Part shown: piece after piece, positions 50,574 through 58,995 of the stretch
Layout: each line of letters starts with the position of its first letter
Position numbering within the stretch: the first letter of the stretch is position 1
Translations under genes and position numbers: made by a program
Notes under the pieces: model-generated
The model's input: only the letters and a program-made list of their open reading frames with translations
Databases searched by the model: none
What the model was told of the DNA's origin: nothing
NCBI RefSeq assembly: GCF_900111255.1
Contig: NZ_FOGP01000004.1
Coordinates: forward strand, 62,001 to 126,000
DNA length: 64,000 nt
Reading direction: 5' to 3'
DNA from: Parafannyhessea umbonata
GTDB taxonomy: Bacteria > Actinomycetota > Coriobacteriia > Coriobacteriales > Atopobiaceae

Positions 50574-50710
50574 ACCTACAGGTTTCCTGTCATCGTGTGA
50601 AAAGCTCCCGGAACGCTGGAAAACGGGTTATGCCCTAGACTATACGTAGGTTAATCGCATGCCTATGATCGCCGGCATCCTTTGGATGCCGAAGACGGAA
50701 GGAGTATCAC

Positions 50711-51739
50711 ATGGCATCTGAGAGCGCAGGCTACTACGGCCGTGCATGGGCCCTCCTCACGAAGGACAAGGGTTGGATTAAGACCATTCTCGTCGCGGCC
50801 ATCGCGCTTTGGGTCCCCGTTGCGGGCATCCTGGGCGTAAATGGCTACGTGCTTGAGTGGGCTCGCCTCACTGCCTGGGGCGTCGACTCTGCTCCCAAGC
50901 AGAAGAACGTTCAGGTTGGCGAGTGCATCAAGAGTGGTTGGCGCGCCTTCGTCCCCACGTTCGTTTGGGTTTGTGTCTGGGGTGCGGTGAACTACTTCAT
51001 CAGCGTCCTGTTCAATCACCTGCCCATCGTTGAGCTTGCCGTCAACGTGCTGGGCATCTTCATCGGCGTCGCCTTCATGGTCAACCAAATCCGCGTGACC
51101 ATCTATCAGAGCATGGGTGCAGGCTTCCAGCCCGTTGTCATTGCGAACATGATTAAGGCTGACGCCAAGGGCTTTGCCAAGGTCGCTGGCATCTTCACGC
51201 TCATGCAGCTCATCATCGGCATCGTCTTCGCCTTTATCGTTACGGTTGCGATTGTTCCCACCATCGTCAGCATCGGCGCCAATGCCTATGACGCTTACTT
51301 CTATTCCTATAGCGACAGAATGATGATGTCCCACATCATTTCGGCGATCACCGGACTCATTCCGGTCATTCTTGTCGTCATTTACATTTGCTGCATGGGC
51401 GAGGTGTTCTCGACCATGATCGCCTACACGATGGCCGGACTCTGGGTCAGGCAGTTCAATGTTCCGGCCTGGGGCGACATGCACGCTCCTCTACCCGCCG
51501 TCACTCCGTATCAGCCTGTGACCTCTGCTCCTGCTAATCCGCAGCAGGGATATCAGCCCGTCGCCCAGGACCCTGCATACCCGCAGTCTGCTCAGCCCGC
51601 CGCTCAGCCCGCGCCGACTGCCCAGCCGGCTCCCGCAGTCCAGTCTAATTCCGCCCCTGAGGCCTCGGAGAGCGTTGAGACTATTTCCCTGAGCGGCAAC
51701 GCTTCCCAGCATGGCGAGGAAGGTCCTTCTCAGCAGTAA
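50711..51739 (+). CDS. DUF4013-like multi-pass membrane protein
   Basis: 342 residues. The N-terminal pattern KDKGWIKTILVAAIALWVPVAG followed by a GYVLEWAR segment is typical of DUF4013 proteins. Six or so membrane helices lie within residues 25-245. The last ~90 residues are Pro/Ala/Gln-rich (PAQPAPTAQPAPAVQS) and disordered. Function unknown. Ribosome site GGAAGGAG precedes ATG by 8 bases. A hairpin (ggcatcc/ggatgcc, about 50678-50694) lies in the 5' leader. A strong terminator follows, so it is a single-gene unit. Confidence 0.8.
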   Translation: MASESAGYYGRAWALLTKDKGWIKTILVAAIALWVPVAGILGVNGYVLEWARLTAWGVDSAPKQKNVQVGECIKSGWRAFVPTFVWVCVWGAVNYFISVLFNHLPIVELAVNVLGIFIGVAFMVNQIRVTIYQSMGAGFQPVVIANMIKADAKGFAKVAGIFTLMQLIIGIVFAFIVTVAIVPTIVSIGANAYDAYFYSYSDRMMMSHIISAITGLIPVILVVIYICCMGEVFSTMIAYTMAGLWVRQFNVPAWGDMHAPLPAVTPYQPVTSAPANPQQGYQPVAQDPAYPQSAQPAAQPAPTAQPAPAVQSNSAPEASESVETISLSGNASQHGEEGPSQQ

Positions 51740-51814
51740 TGTGGCGACTTTGAGATTCTCAGAAGTCGAAAAGGAATAGCCGTAATTTCTTACAAGGGTT
51801 TGACCTGCGTCATC

Positions 51815-51855
51815 ACTACCCCCGTGCAGTTACGCGCTGTACGGGGGTAGTTTTG
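51815..51855 (+). terminator. Intrinsic terminator after the DUF4013 gene
   Basis: actacccccgtgcag (51815-51829) pairs with ctgtacgggggtagt (51837-51851) with one G-T, then TTTG. Confidence 0.9.
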
Positions 51856-51969
51856 TGTCAGGCGGGGCTATTAGCTTTGGATGTGGGATGTGTGTGGGAG
51901 AGGGAATGAGCCGATTGCGTATGAAGAGGCTGATGTCATTTGTGTTAGCATGACAGACTGACCTTTCCT

Positions 51970-51999
51970 GCTCCGGATGCAACCTTCACTAACCGGAGC
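51970..51999 (+). promoter_or_regulatory. Candidate S6:S18-type ribosomal leader hairpin
   Basis: gctccgg (51970-51976) pairs with ccggagc (51993-51999) in the 5' leader of rpsF, 25 bases before its start. An S6:S18-binding hairpin with CCG elements is known in this position in many phyla. The fit to the consensus was judged by eye only. Confidence 0.4.
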
Positions 52000-52023
52000 C
52001 GTTAGCCCAGAGGAGGTGACCAC

Positions 52024-52317
52024 ATGAAGGCTTATGAACTGCTGTATTTTGTCGATCCCGCGACCACCGAGGAGGCTCGCGCCGGCGTCTCCAAGCGTAT
52101 TGACGTCGCTGTCACCGAGAACGGCGGCACGATCGACAACGTCGAGGACTGGGGCAAGCGCAAGCTCGCCTTTGAGATCGACAAGCTCACTGAGGGCGAC
52201 TATACCCTCGTCAACTTCCACGCAGATCCCGCTCAGATCGCCGAGCTCGACCGCGTTCTCCGCATCAACGATGCCGTGAAGCGCCACATGGTCGTGCGTC
52301 GTACCGACAGGGACTAG
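52024..52317 (+). CDS. rpsF: 30S ribosomal protein S6
   Basis: 97 residues: MKAYELLYFVDPATTEEARA, then TIDNVEDWGKRKLAFEIDK and LDRVLRINDAVKRHMVVR, the full S6 fold that pairs with S18 on the 30S platform. ATG follows AGGAGGTG by 5 bases. First gene of rpsF-ssb-rpsR-DUF2232-rplI. Confidence 0.97.
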   Translation: MKAYELLYFVDPATTEEARAGVSKRIDVAVTENGGTIDNVEDWGKRKLAFEIDKLTEGDYTLVNFHADPAQIAELDRVLRINDAVKRHMVVRRTDRD

Positions 52318-52356
52318 TTTTGGAAGACCGGACGTAGAGTCCGTGGATGAGAGGCA

Positions 52357-52827
52357 GTGAGCAACGTGAGCATCAACAGGGTGAACATTTCCGGAAACCT
52401 TACTCGTGATCCCGAGCTGCGCGCGACGGGTGGCGGAACCTCGGTTCTTACCTTTGGCGTCGCCGTTAACGACCGCCGCCGCAACCCGCAGACTGGCGAG
52501 TGGGAGGACGTTCCCAACTTCGTAGATTGCGTCGTGTTCGGCAATCGCGCCGAGCCGCTCTCTCGTTTCCTCTCTAAGGGCCAGAAGGTTGCCATCGAGG
52601 GCAAGCTTCGCTGGAGCTCTTGGGAGCGCGACGGCCAGAAGCGCAGCAAGCTCGAGGTAATTGTTGACGAGGTTGAGTTCCTCTCCTCGAGGAACTCCGG
52701 CCAGCAGGGCGATGGTGGCTACCAGACCTACAGCGCTCCCGCTCCCGCGCGCGCCCCCCAGCAGTCTCGTCCCCCCGTCCAGAATCCGCCTGCGGCGGAT
52801 GTCTACGACGAGGACATCCCGTTCTAG
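52357..52827 (+). CDS. ssb: Single-stranded DNA-binding protein
   Basis: 156 residues. The OB-fold domain occupies ~1-110 (NRVNISGNLTRDPELRATGG, NFVDCVVFGNRAEPLSRFLSKG, WSSWERDGQKRSKLEVIVDEV). A Pro/Gln/Ala-rich linker and the acidic tip DVYDEDIPF follow; the tip recruits repair and replication partners. GTG 52357 was used; a second GTG three codons later is possible. Lies between rpsF and rpsR as usual. Confidence 0.96.
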   Translation: MSNVSINRVNISGNLTRDPELRATGGGTSVLTFGVAVNDRRRNPQTGEWEDVPNFVDCVVFGNRAEPLSRFLSKGQKVAIEGKLRWSSWERDGQKRSKLEVIVDEVEFLSSRNSGQQGDGGYQTYSAPAPARAPQQSRPPVQNPPAADVYDEDIPF

Positions 52828-52876
52828 GATCTTAATGACGGCCCGTCAGGGCTGTCGGTAGAAAGGCATTAAAGAC

Positions 52877-53149
52877 ATGGCTAAGCAGAGGAAAGTTGAA
52901 CAGCGCCAGCCGCGTCGCAAGTATTGCCAGTTCTGCAAGGAGGGTGTCGAGTTTATCGACTACAAGGACACCCAGCTCCTCCGCAAGTACATGACCGATC
53001 GTGGCAAGATCAAGCCCCGTCGCGTCACTGGCGCCTGCACGCAGCATCAGCACGACATTGCGATCGCCATCAAGCGCGCTCGCGAGATGGCTCTTCTTCC
53101 GTACACCGTCACCGTGGTTTCTAGCCGTGGTGGCCGCAACCGCGGGTAG
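52877..53149 (+). CDS. rpsR: 30S ribosomal protein S18
   Basis: 90 residues: [19 protein letters not shown], then [20 protein letters not shown] and [14 protein letters not shown], matching S18 with the N-terminal CxxC of the zinc-binding type. It partners S6 on the ribosome. GAAAGGCATTAAAGAC precedes ATG. Confidence 0.97.
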   Translation: MAKQRKVEQRQPRRKYCQFCKEGVEFIDYKDTQLLRKYMTDRGKIKPRRVTGACTQHQHDIAIAIKRAREMALLPYTVTVVSSRGGRNRG

Positions 53150-53179
53150 TAGGGCTACTTCAGAAGGATCTAGTTATCG

Positions 53180-54223
53180 TTGAGTGAAGACTACGACAGC
53201 AAACGTCCCGTACCACCCCAGGGATACGAACGTATCCCAGGGGGTGAGGTTCCTGAGGCAAAAGTCTCTGGAGCACAGAAACGGGGAGACGGGCAACGCC
53301 TTGCAAGGCCCGGATCCTTTTGGGCTGTGTTTGGCGCCGCTATTGCCTACGCCAGCCCAAACGCGGGGTCGCTCCTGGCTTCGTATGGCATTTGCCGGAT
53401 GGGGTTGGGGTCCAAGGGCAAGCCGAGGGCAATTCTTTTTTCCAGCCTGCTTGTTCCGGCCCTCCTCGCTGCCGTTCTCTTCGACTGGAGCCAGCTCCCC
53501 TATGTGGTGATTACCTGCGCTTGCGTTGGTTTCATCTCGTGGTGGGGCTTGGACCAGGAGGTTTCGGAGCAAAGGGTCATTCTTTTGGGAGTGGCCATAA
53601 GCCTTTGCTTCGCGGCCGTCGACGCCTGCGTCGCATGGATGAATGGATACACGCTGCCTGATGTCATCGAGCAAGTGATTGGCGCTTACTCCCAGTATCT
53701 CAGCGGATCCAACAACATTGCGGCACAGACGAACCTTTCGGTCGCGTCGGACCTTATCCGGCAGTACTGGCCGATGGCATACGTCATAAACGCCATCGGA
53801 CTGTTGGTCTGCTCCCTTGTCGGAGCGAGCGCTGCGCTTCGTAAGCGTGCTAAGCGTCCCGTCCTGGGGCGCCTCTGCTCTTACGATGCCCCACGCTGGG
53901 TGGCGATTCCCTTTGTGGTGTCCGCCGCGCTTGCCGTGGCGGCACCTCATCTGGGTGACCAGTCCTCCCTAGCCGACTTCGTTGGCAGGAACGGGCTGGC
54001 GGCCTCGCGCATCGTCCTCGCTCTTCAGGGTGTGGCCGTTGCCGACTGGTACGCAAGGAAGCTCAATGTTGGATCCTTGTTGCGAGGCATTCTCGCAGCA
54101 GCCCTGATTTGGGCTGAAGTGTCGTTTGTTGTACCGAGCGTTTTGGGTCTTGTCGACCTGCTGGCGGCAAACTTTCGCGATTTAGATCGTGGCCGCAGGA
54201 CAGTTGACAAGGCCGCTAAGTAA
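53180..54223 (+). CDS. DUF2232 (YybS-like) membrane protein
   Basis: 347 residues from TTG 53180. A ~45-residue hydrophilic head is followed by about eight membrane helices. The pattern PNAGSLLASYGICRMGL, LGVAISLCFAAVDACV and RIVLALQGVAVADWYARKLN fits DUF2232/YybS, which commonly sits between rpsR and rplI in Gram-positive bacteria. Function unknown. The start is uncertain, since AAGGA is 12 bases away. Confidence 0.8.
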   Translation: MSEDYDSKRPVPPQGYERIPGGEVPEAKVSGAQKRGDGQRLARPGSFWAVFGAAIAYASPNAGSLLASYGICRMGLGSKGKPRAILFSSLLVPALLAAVLFDWSQLPYVVITCACVGFISWWGLDQEVSEQRVILLGVAISLCFAAVDACVAWMNGYTLPDVIEQVIGAYSQYLSGSNNIAAQTNLSVASDLIRQYWPMAYVINAIGLLVCSLVGASAALRKRAKRPVLGRLCSYDAPRWVAIPFVVSAALAVAAPHLGDQSSLADFVGRNGLAASRIVLALQGVAVADWYARKLNVGSLLRGILAAALIWAEVSFVVPSVLGLVDLLAANFRDLDRGRRTVDKAAK

Positions 54224-54265
54224 GCAAGGAGTCGACCGTAAGGTCGACCAACAAAAGGAGTTCCC

Positions 54266-54799
54266 ATGAAAGTCATCCTTCTGGGTGAGCTCAGGGGCAA
54301 GGGCGGCGAGGGCGACATCGTAGAGGTCGCTCAGGGCTACGCGGAGAACTACCTGTTCCCCAGCAAGATTGCTCAGCCCGCCACCCCGGGCAACATCAAG
54401 CAGCTTGAGGAGCGCCGTCACGTCATCGCCAAGCGCGAAGAGAAGCGCATCGCTGACGCTACCGCCTCCAAGGAGCAGCTCGACGGCAAGACCGTCAAGA
54501 TTGACGCCAAGGTTGGCGAGAACGACCAGCTCTTCGGCTCCGTTACCGCCGCTCAGATTGCCGACGCAATCAAGGAGCAGCTTGGAATCGAGATTGATCG
54601 CAAGCGCATCGTGCGCGGTGGCACGATCAAGACCGCTGGTACCCACCAGGTCGAGATCAATTTCTATCGTGAGATTGGCGCGGTCATCACCCTCCACGTC
54701 GCTGATCCCGACGCCGAGGAGGAGGTTGTCGAGGCAGAGGAGACCGCTGAGGTCGAGGAGACTGCCAAGGCTGCTGAGACCGAGGAGTCCGCTGAGTAA
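54266..54799 (+). CDS. rplI: 50S ribosomal protein L9 with acidic C-terminal tail
   Basis: 177 residues. MKVILLGELRGKGGEGDIVEVAQGYAENYLFPSKIAQPAT is the L9 N-domain, though it is quoted here only in outline: the basic GKGGEGDIV loop, YAENYL and FPSKIA are diagnostic. The long connecting helix and the C-domain (ENDQLFGSVTAAQIADAI) follow. The last ~30 residues are almost all Glu, Ala, Thr and Val, an extension beyond the usual ~150. ATG follows AAAAGGAG by 6 bases. Confidence 0.95.
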   Translation: MKVILLGELRGKGGEGDIVEVAQGYAENYLFPSKIAQPATPGNIKQLEERRHVIAKREEKRIADATASKEQLDGKTVKIDAKVGENDQLFGSVTAAQIADAIKEQLGIEIDRKRIVRGGTIKTAGTHQVEINFYREIGAVITLHVADPDAEEEVVEAEETAEVEETAKAAETEESAE

Positions 54800-55249
54800 C
54801 TGTACTTGTCAACAAATGTTCCGTCCCAAATCGCGGATATCAACAATCCTTGAGCTGACGGATGGAACGGCCTGACAATTGACATGAGCTTAGTGTCACA
54901 AGAGCCCTGCTGGCATCGTTTTTGCGGTGTTGGCGGGGCTTCTTTTTGTGCGTTCGGGAAAATGCTGTCTACCTGCGGAAATATCATTTCTCATATTCAA
55001 ATTCTCACTTTTTTTGACGATAGGCGCAGGTTGACGGGTACCTTCTGATGTCAACGCGAGAATGTTGAAAACTACCTCTCGGAAAATTTTTCAAATTTGT
55101 TGAAAACGTTGAAAAAGCAAGAATTGCCCGCTAACGCGAAATAGCTATCAACAATGCCCTGTTAATTGGGGATATGGACAAAATCGTCCATTTGGTTTTG
55201 CGGTACCATCCCCCTGCACCATCTTTTTTCATCGCTAGGAGTTGCTCCC
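54800..55249 (+). promoter_or_regulatory. Long rplI-dnaB intergenic region with a DnaA-box cluster
   Basis: 450 bases. After the rplI terminator the sequence becomes AT-rich and carries TGTTGAAAA at 55063-55071 and 55098-55106, CGTTGAAAA at 55107-55115 and CTATCAACA at 55145-55153; ATATCAACA at 54837-54845 is weaker. The first two are identical to boxes at the origin. DnaA probably binds here, controlling dnaB or titrating DnaA. The dnaB promoter was not resolved. Confidence 0.7.
54903..54948 (+). terminator. Intrinsic terminator after rplI
   Basis: agccctgctggca (54903-54915) pairs with tgttggcggggct (54928-54940) including several G-T pairs, then TCTTTTTG. Confidence 0.85.
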
Positions 55250-56638
55250 ATGCCGGACACCGTCTTCGAGAGTTATTCGATCCCCAACGTTCCCGAGGGC
55301 GGCGGAACAATGCCGCAGAACCTCTCGGCCGAGAAGTCGATTCTCTCGGCCATGATTCTGAGCCAAGAGGTTCTTCAGGAGTGTCTCGTCGTCCTCAAAG
55401 AGAAGGACTTCTTCCTCTACTCGCACAAGTGCATCTTCATCGCGATGCGCGAACTGTTCGATAACGGTCAGAATGTCGACCCGATCTCCCTCGCCGACCA
55501 CCTCAAATCGTCCGGCAAGCTCGATCAGATTGGCGGCATGGCTTACCTCATCGAGCTGAACTCCAATTCCTTCTCGCTCGCTAGCTGGAAGCATCACGTT
55601 CAGATCCTTCACCGTGACGCCACGCTCCGTGCCCTGATTGAGGCTTCTTCCAAGATTACCGCCCTCGCCTTCGACGCACCCGAGGACACCAAGGAGGTTG
55701 TCGACACCGCAGAGGGGCTCCTGCGCGACGTCACCAACGACGAGATTGGTGACACGTTCCAGAGCCTGTCTGACGTCATGGGCGACCTCTACGAAGAGCT
55801 ATCTGAGGCCTGCGAGAATCCCGACGGTGCCCTGGGCGTCCAGACCGGATACAGGGGAATCGATGCGAGGCTTCAGGGTCTACGCCCCGGCCAGATGGTC
55901 GTCATCGGCGCACGACCTGGTGTCGGTAAGACCTCGTTCGCGCTTAACCTTCTCATCAACGCGGCGGTTAACGGCGCGTCGGTCGCGTTCTTCTCGCTCG
56001 AGATGAGTAAGGCCGAGATCGCCCAGCGCCTGCTCTCGGCGCATGCCCACATTCCCCTGGGCGACCTCCGTGGCGCCAAGATTCAGGCAAACCAGTGGCC
56101 CACCATTCTGGACGCGACCAGAGAGCTTTCGACCCTCGACGTCATGATCGACGATACCCCTGGCACAACGGTTACCGAGATTCGAGCCAAGGCCCGCCGC
56201 ATGCTCAAGGATAAGGAGAAGGGCATGGTCGTGGTCGACTACCTCCAGCTCCTTGAGCCGCCTTCGGGCAGCGGCGGTGCGGACAGCCGTGCCACCCAGG
56301 TCTCCGCCATGTCACGTGGCATCAAGATCATGGCTAAGGACCTTGGCGTTCCGGTAATCGCGCTTTCGCAGCTTAACCGTAACGTTACCGACCGCAAGGG
56401 CAAGCGTCCCGAGCTTTCCGACCTTCGCGAGTCGGGCTCCATCGAGCAGGACGCCGACATCGTAATCCTGCTGGATCGTTCGATGACCGAGGAGGAGGCG
56501 GCGAGCGAAGACCGCCCAGACTTCAACGTCACGGACTTTATCATCGCGAAGAACCGTTCCGGCCCGCTCGACATCATCCCGCTCGTATTCCTCCCAGGTA
56601 CGACGAAGTTCGTCGAAATGGATCGCCACGAGGAATAG
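55250..56638 (+). CDS. dnaB: Replicative DNA helicase DnaB
   Basis: 462 residues. The N-terminal helical domain includes MPQNLSAEKSILSAMILSQE. The RecA-like motor shows Walker A GARPGVGKTSFALN, FFSLEMSKAEIAQRLL, Walker B MVVVDYLQLLEP, VPVIALSQLNRNV and DLRESGSIEQDADIV. It unwinds DNA at the fork and needs a loader, probably the DciA-like protein near recF. ATG 55250 follows AGGAG by 8 bases; the frame 28 codons longer is not conserved-looking. Preceded by DnaA boxes. Confidence 0.96.
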   Translation: MPDTVFESYSIPNVPEGGGTMPQNLSAEKSILSAMILSQEVLQECLVVLKEKDFFLYSHKCIFIAMRELFDNGQNVDPISLADHLKSSGKLDQIGGMAYLIELNSNSFSLASWKHHVQILHRDATLRALIEASSKITALAFDAPEDTKEVVDTAEGLLRDVTNDEIGDTFQSLSDVMGDLYEELSEACENPDGALGVQTGYRGIDARLQGLRPGQMVVIGARPGVGKTSFALNLLINAAVNGASVAFFSLEMSKAEIAQRLLSAHAHIPLGDLRGAKIQANQWPTILDATRELSTLDVMIDDTPGTTVTEIRAKARRMLKDKEKGMVVVDYLQLLEPPSGSGGADSRATQVSAMSRGIKIMAKDLGVPVIALSQLNRNVTDRKGKRPELSDLRESGSIEQDADIVILLDRSMTEEEAASEDRPDFNVTDFIIAKNRSGPLDIIPLVFLPGTTKFVEMDRHEE

Positions 56639-56732
56639 GCGAAGTCGTGTGCATGTTGCAAGAACGTTTAGCAGCCCTTGGCGGGGCGTATACTAAAGAA
56701 TGGTGTGTAGAACAAATCCGAGAGGGGTAGTA

Positions 56733-58013
56733 ATGCCTGCATCAGTGCTCGTTGGTACGCAGTGGGGAGACGAAGGAAAGGGTAAGGTGACAGACCTTAT
56801 CTCCGGCGACTTCGACGTCGTATGCCGCTACGCGGGCGGCGCTAACGCTGGCCACACGGTCATCGCAAACGGCCACAAGCTCGCACTGCACCAGGTTCCC
56901 TCCGGCGTTATGTATAAGGGGACCTATCCCGTCATCGGCAACGGCTGCATCGTCGACCCCGAGGTCCTCCTGGGCGAGATTGACATGCTCGAGGAGCAGG
57001 GCATCGACTGCGGCGACCTCAAGATCTCCGGCAACGCCCACATTGTCATGCCGTATCACAAGGATCTCGACGGCGCTCACGAGAAGAAGCTCGGCAAGAA
57101 CCTTATCGGCACTACCAAGCGTGGCGTCGGCCCGACCTACATGGACAAGATGAACCGCACGGGCCTTCGCGTTCAGGACATGTTGGACGAGAAGATCTTC
57201 CGCGAGAAGCTCGAGGCTGCCCTTGCATACACCAACCCCATTCTCGAGAAGGTCTACGAGATGCCGACCTACACGGTCGACCAGATCTGCGAGACCTACC
57301 TTCCCTTCGCCGAGCGCATTCGCCCCTACATCGTCGAGAGCTCGCTCTTCCTCAACGAGCAGCTCGAGTCCGGCAAGAACATTCTCTTCGAGGGTGCCCA
57401 GGCAACCATGCTCGACATCGACCACGGCACCTATCCGTTCGTGACGTCTTCCAACTGCACCGCCGGCGGCGCAGTTACCGGTTCTGGCGTTGGTCCCACC
57501 AACATCAAGCGCGTCCTTGGCATTGCCAAGGCCTATCTGACCCGCGTCGGCTCTGGTCCCTTCCCGACCGAGCTGTTCGACGAGACGGGCGACCTGCTCG
57601 GCGAGGTCGGTCACGAGTATGGCGTCACCACGGGTCGCAAGCGTCGCTGTGGCTGGTACGACGGCGTGGTCGTTAACTACGCCGCCCGCGTCAACGGCCT
57701 GACCGACCTCGCCATCACAAAGCTCGACGTCTTGGGTTGCCTGGACGAGATTAAGGTCTGCGTTGCCTACGAGTGTGATGGCAAGATCTACAAGACCGTC
57801 CCCGAGCACCAGAGCGTCTTCTATCACGCGAAGCCCGTTTACGAGACCCTGCCTGGCTGGAAGTGCGACATCTCGGACGTCCGCAACTTCTACCAGCTCC
57901 CGCGCGAGGCGAAGGACTACATCGACTTCCTCGAGCAGCTCGCCGGCGTCCGCGTTTCCATCATCACCGTCGGTCCCGATCGCGAGCAGACGATCGACCG
58001 TTATTGGAACTAG
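56733..58013 (+). CDS. purA: Adenylosuccinate synthetase
   Basis: 426 residues. GTP-dependent joining of IMP and aspartate, first step to AMP. GTQWGDEGKGKVTDL with the catalytic Asp, GGANAGHTV, GTTKRGVGPTYMDK, FEGAQATMLDIDHGTYPFVT and TTGRKRRCGWYD are complete. ATG 56733 has GAGAGGGG upstream. TATACT near 56689 is a promoter -10 candidate, so purA may have its own promoter after dnaB. The degV and purD genes follow closely. Confidence 0.97.
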   Translation: MPASVLVGTQWGDEGKGKVTDLISGDFDVVCRYAGGANAGHTVIANGHKLALHQVPSGVMYKGTYPVIGNGCIVDPEVLLGEIDMLEEQGIDCGDLKISGNAHIVMPYHKDLDGAHEKKLGKNLIGTTKRGVGPTYMDKMNRTGLRVQDMLDEKIFREKLEAALAYTNPILEKVYEMPTYTVDQICETYLPFAERIRPYIVESSLFLNEQLESGKNILFEGAQATMLDIDHGTYPFVTSSNCTAGGAVTGSGVGPTNIKRVLGIAKAYLTRVGSGPFPTELFDETGDLLGEVGHEYGVTTGRKRRCGWYDGVVVNYAARVNGLTDLAITKLDVLGCLDEIKVCVAYECDGKIYKTVPEHQSVFYHAKPVYETLPGWKCDISDVRNFYQLPREAKDYIDFLEQLAGVRVSIITVGPDREQTIDRYWN

Positions 58014-58025
58014 GCTCCGTTCGTG

Positions 58026-58970
58026 ATGATCGAGTCTCGCAAAAACTTTGCCATAGTATGTGACAGTGCCTGTGACCTCCCCCTTTCCGTTCTGGAGAGG
58101 GCGGGGGTCGCTCTTGTCCCTCTCAAGGTGCGCATTGCTGACGAGACCTACCGTGACTGCATTGACATCGACGCGCCCGACTACTTCGTCTCGTTCTCGT
58201 CGCGTACGGGACAGGTCAACACCTACTCGCCGTCCGTCGAGGAGCTCGCTGACGTTTACAAGAGCCTCGTCGCCCAGGGTTACACCCAGATCGTTTCGGT
58301 GCACGTGTCATCCGAGATGCGTGATGCCTATCAGAACGCCGTCGCGGCTGCTCATGAGACCAAGGGTGCGCGCATTCAGGTGATGGACACGCGCGGCACC
58401 TCGGGCAAGTTCGCCCTCGTCCTCGCCCGCCTTGCGTGTGATCGTGACGCCGGCTTCGGGGTCGACGAATGCGTTGCACGTGCCGTCAGGGTGGCGCAGG
58501 AGTCCCGCATGCTGGTCATTCCCTCTGCTGCCGCTCGCCCTGATCACGGAATCGGGCACAGGAGCAGGGGGATTCTGGGCCACGTGACCAGTCTCCAGCG
58601 ACGCGCGCTGGGCATCAGGGGCGTATTTGAGATCAATGGCGAGGGGCAGGCCAACGAGCTCTTCCGCTCGAGCGAGCTCTCGAGGCTCTCGGGCTTCATG
58701 GCGCGAACTATGAGCGCCTATGCCCAGAAGATGGGTCCGGTAATCTATGTCGAGGTCAGTGGTGGCGTTCCCAAGTTCCTCTCGGTTGTCGAGAAGCCCC
58801 TTGACACCAATGAGTTTGAGTCGGACTGCGCCGCCGTTCTTGACACCAACCCTACCACCACGAGTCAGCTGGGCGTCGGCGCCGTCGGGCTGGCCTATGT
58901 TCCCCAGAGCCTGCTGGATCCCGCCGAGGCGGCGTCCTTCTTTCAGGTAGACGAAGCGCTTGACAGCTAA
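58026..58970 (+). CDS. DegV family (fatty-acid-binding) protein
   Basis: 314 residues. CDSACDLPLSVLERAGVALV, VRIADETYRD, GYTQIVSVHVSSEM and MDTRGTSGKFAL fit the DegV fold, in which FakB proteins hold a fatty acid for phosphorylation by FakA. No fakA gene is in the window. The usual TSQPS segment is altered to TGQVNTYSPS, so ligand may differ. ATG 58026 or the GTG just before it could start the gene; the ribosome site is weak. It sits between purA and purD. Confidence 0.82.
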   Translation: MIESRKNFAIVCDSACDLPLSVLERAGVALVPLKVRIADETYRDCIDIDAPDYFVSFSSRTGQVNTYSPSVEELADVYKSLVAQGYTQIVSVHVSSEMRDAYQNAVAAAHETKGARIQVMDTRGTSGKFALVLARLACDRDAGFGVDECVARAVRVAQESRMLVIPSAAARPDHGIGHRSRGILGHVTSLQRRALGIRGVFEINGEGQANELFRSSELSRLSGFMARTMSAYAQKMGPVIYVEVSGGVPKFLSVVEKPLDTNEFESDCAAVLDTNPTTTSQLGVGAVGLAYVPQSLLDPAEAASFFQVDEALDS

Positions 58971-58995
58971 TAACTTTCAAGGCCGAGGAGGCAGA

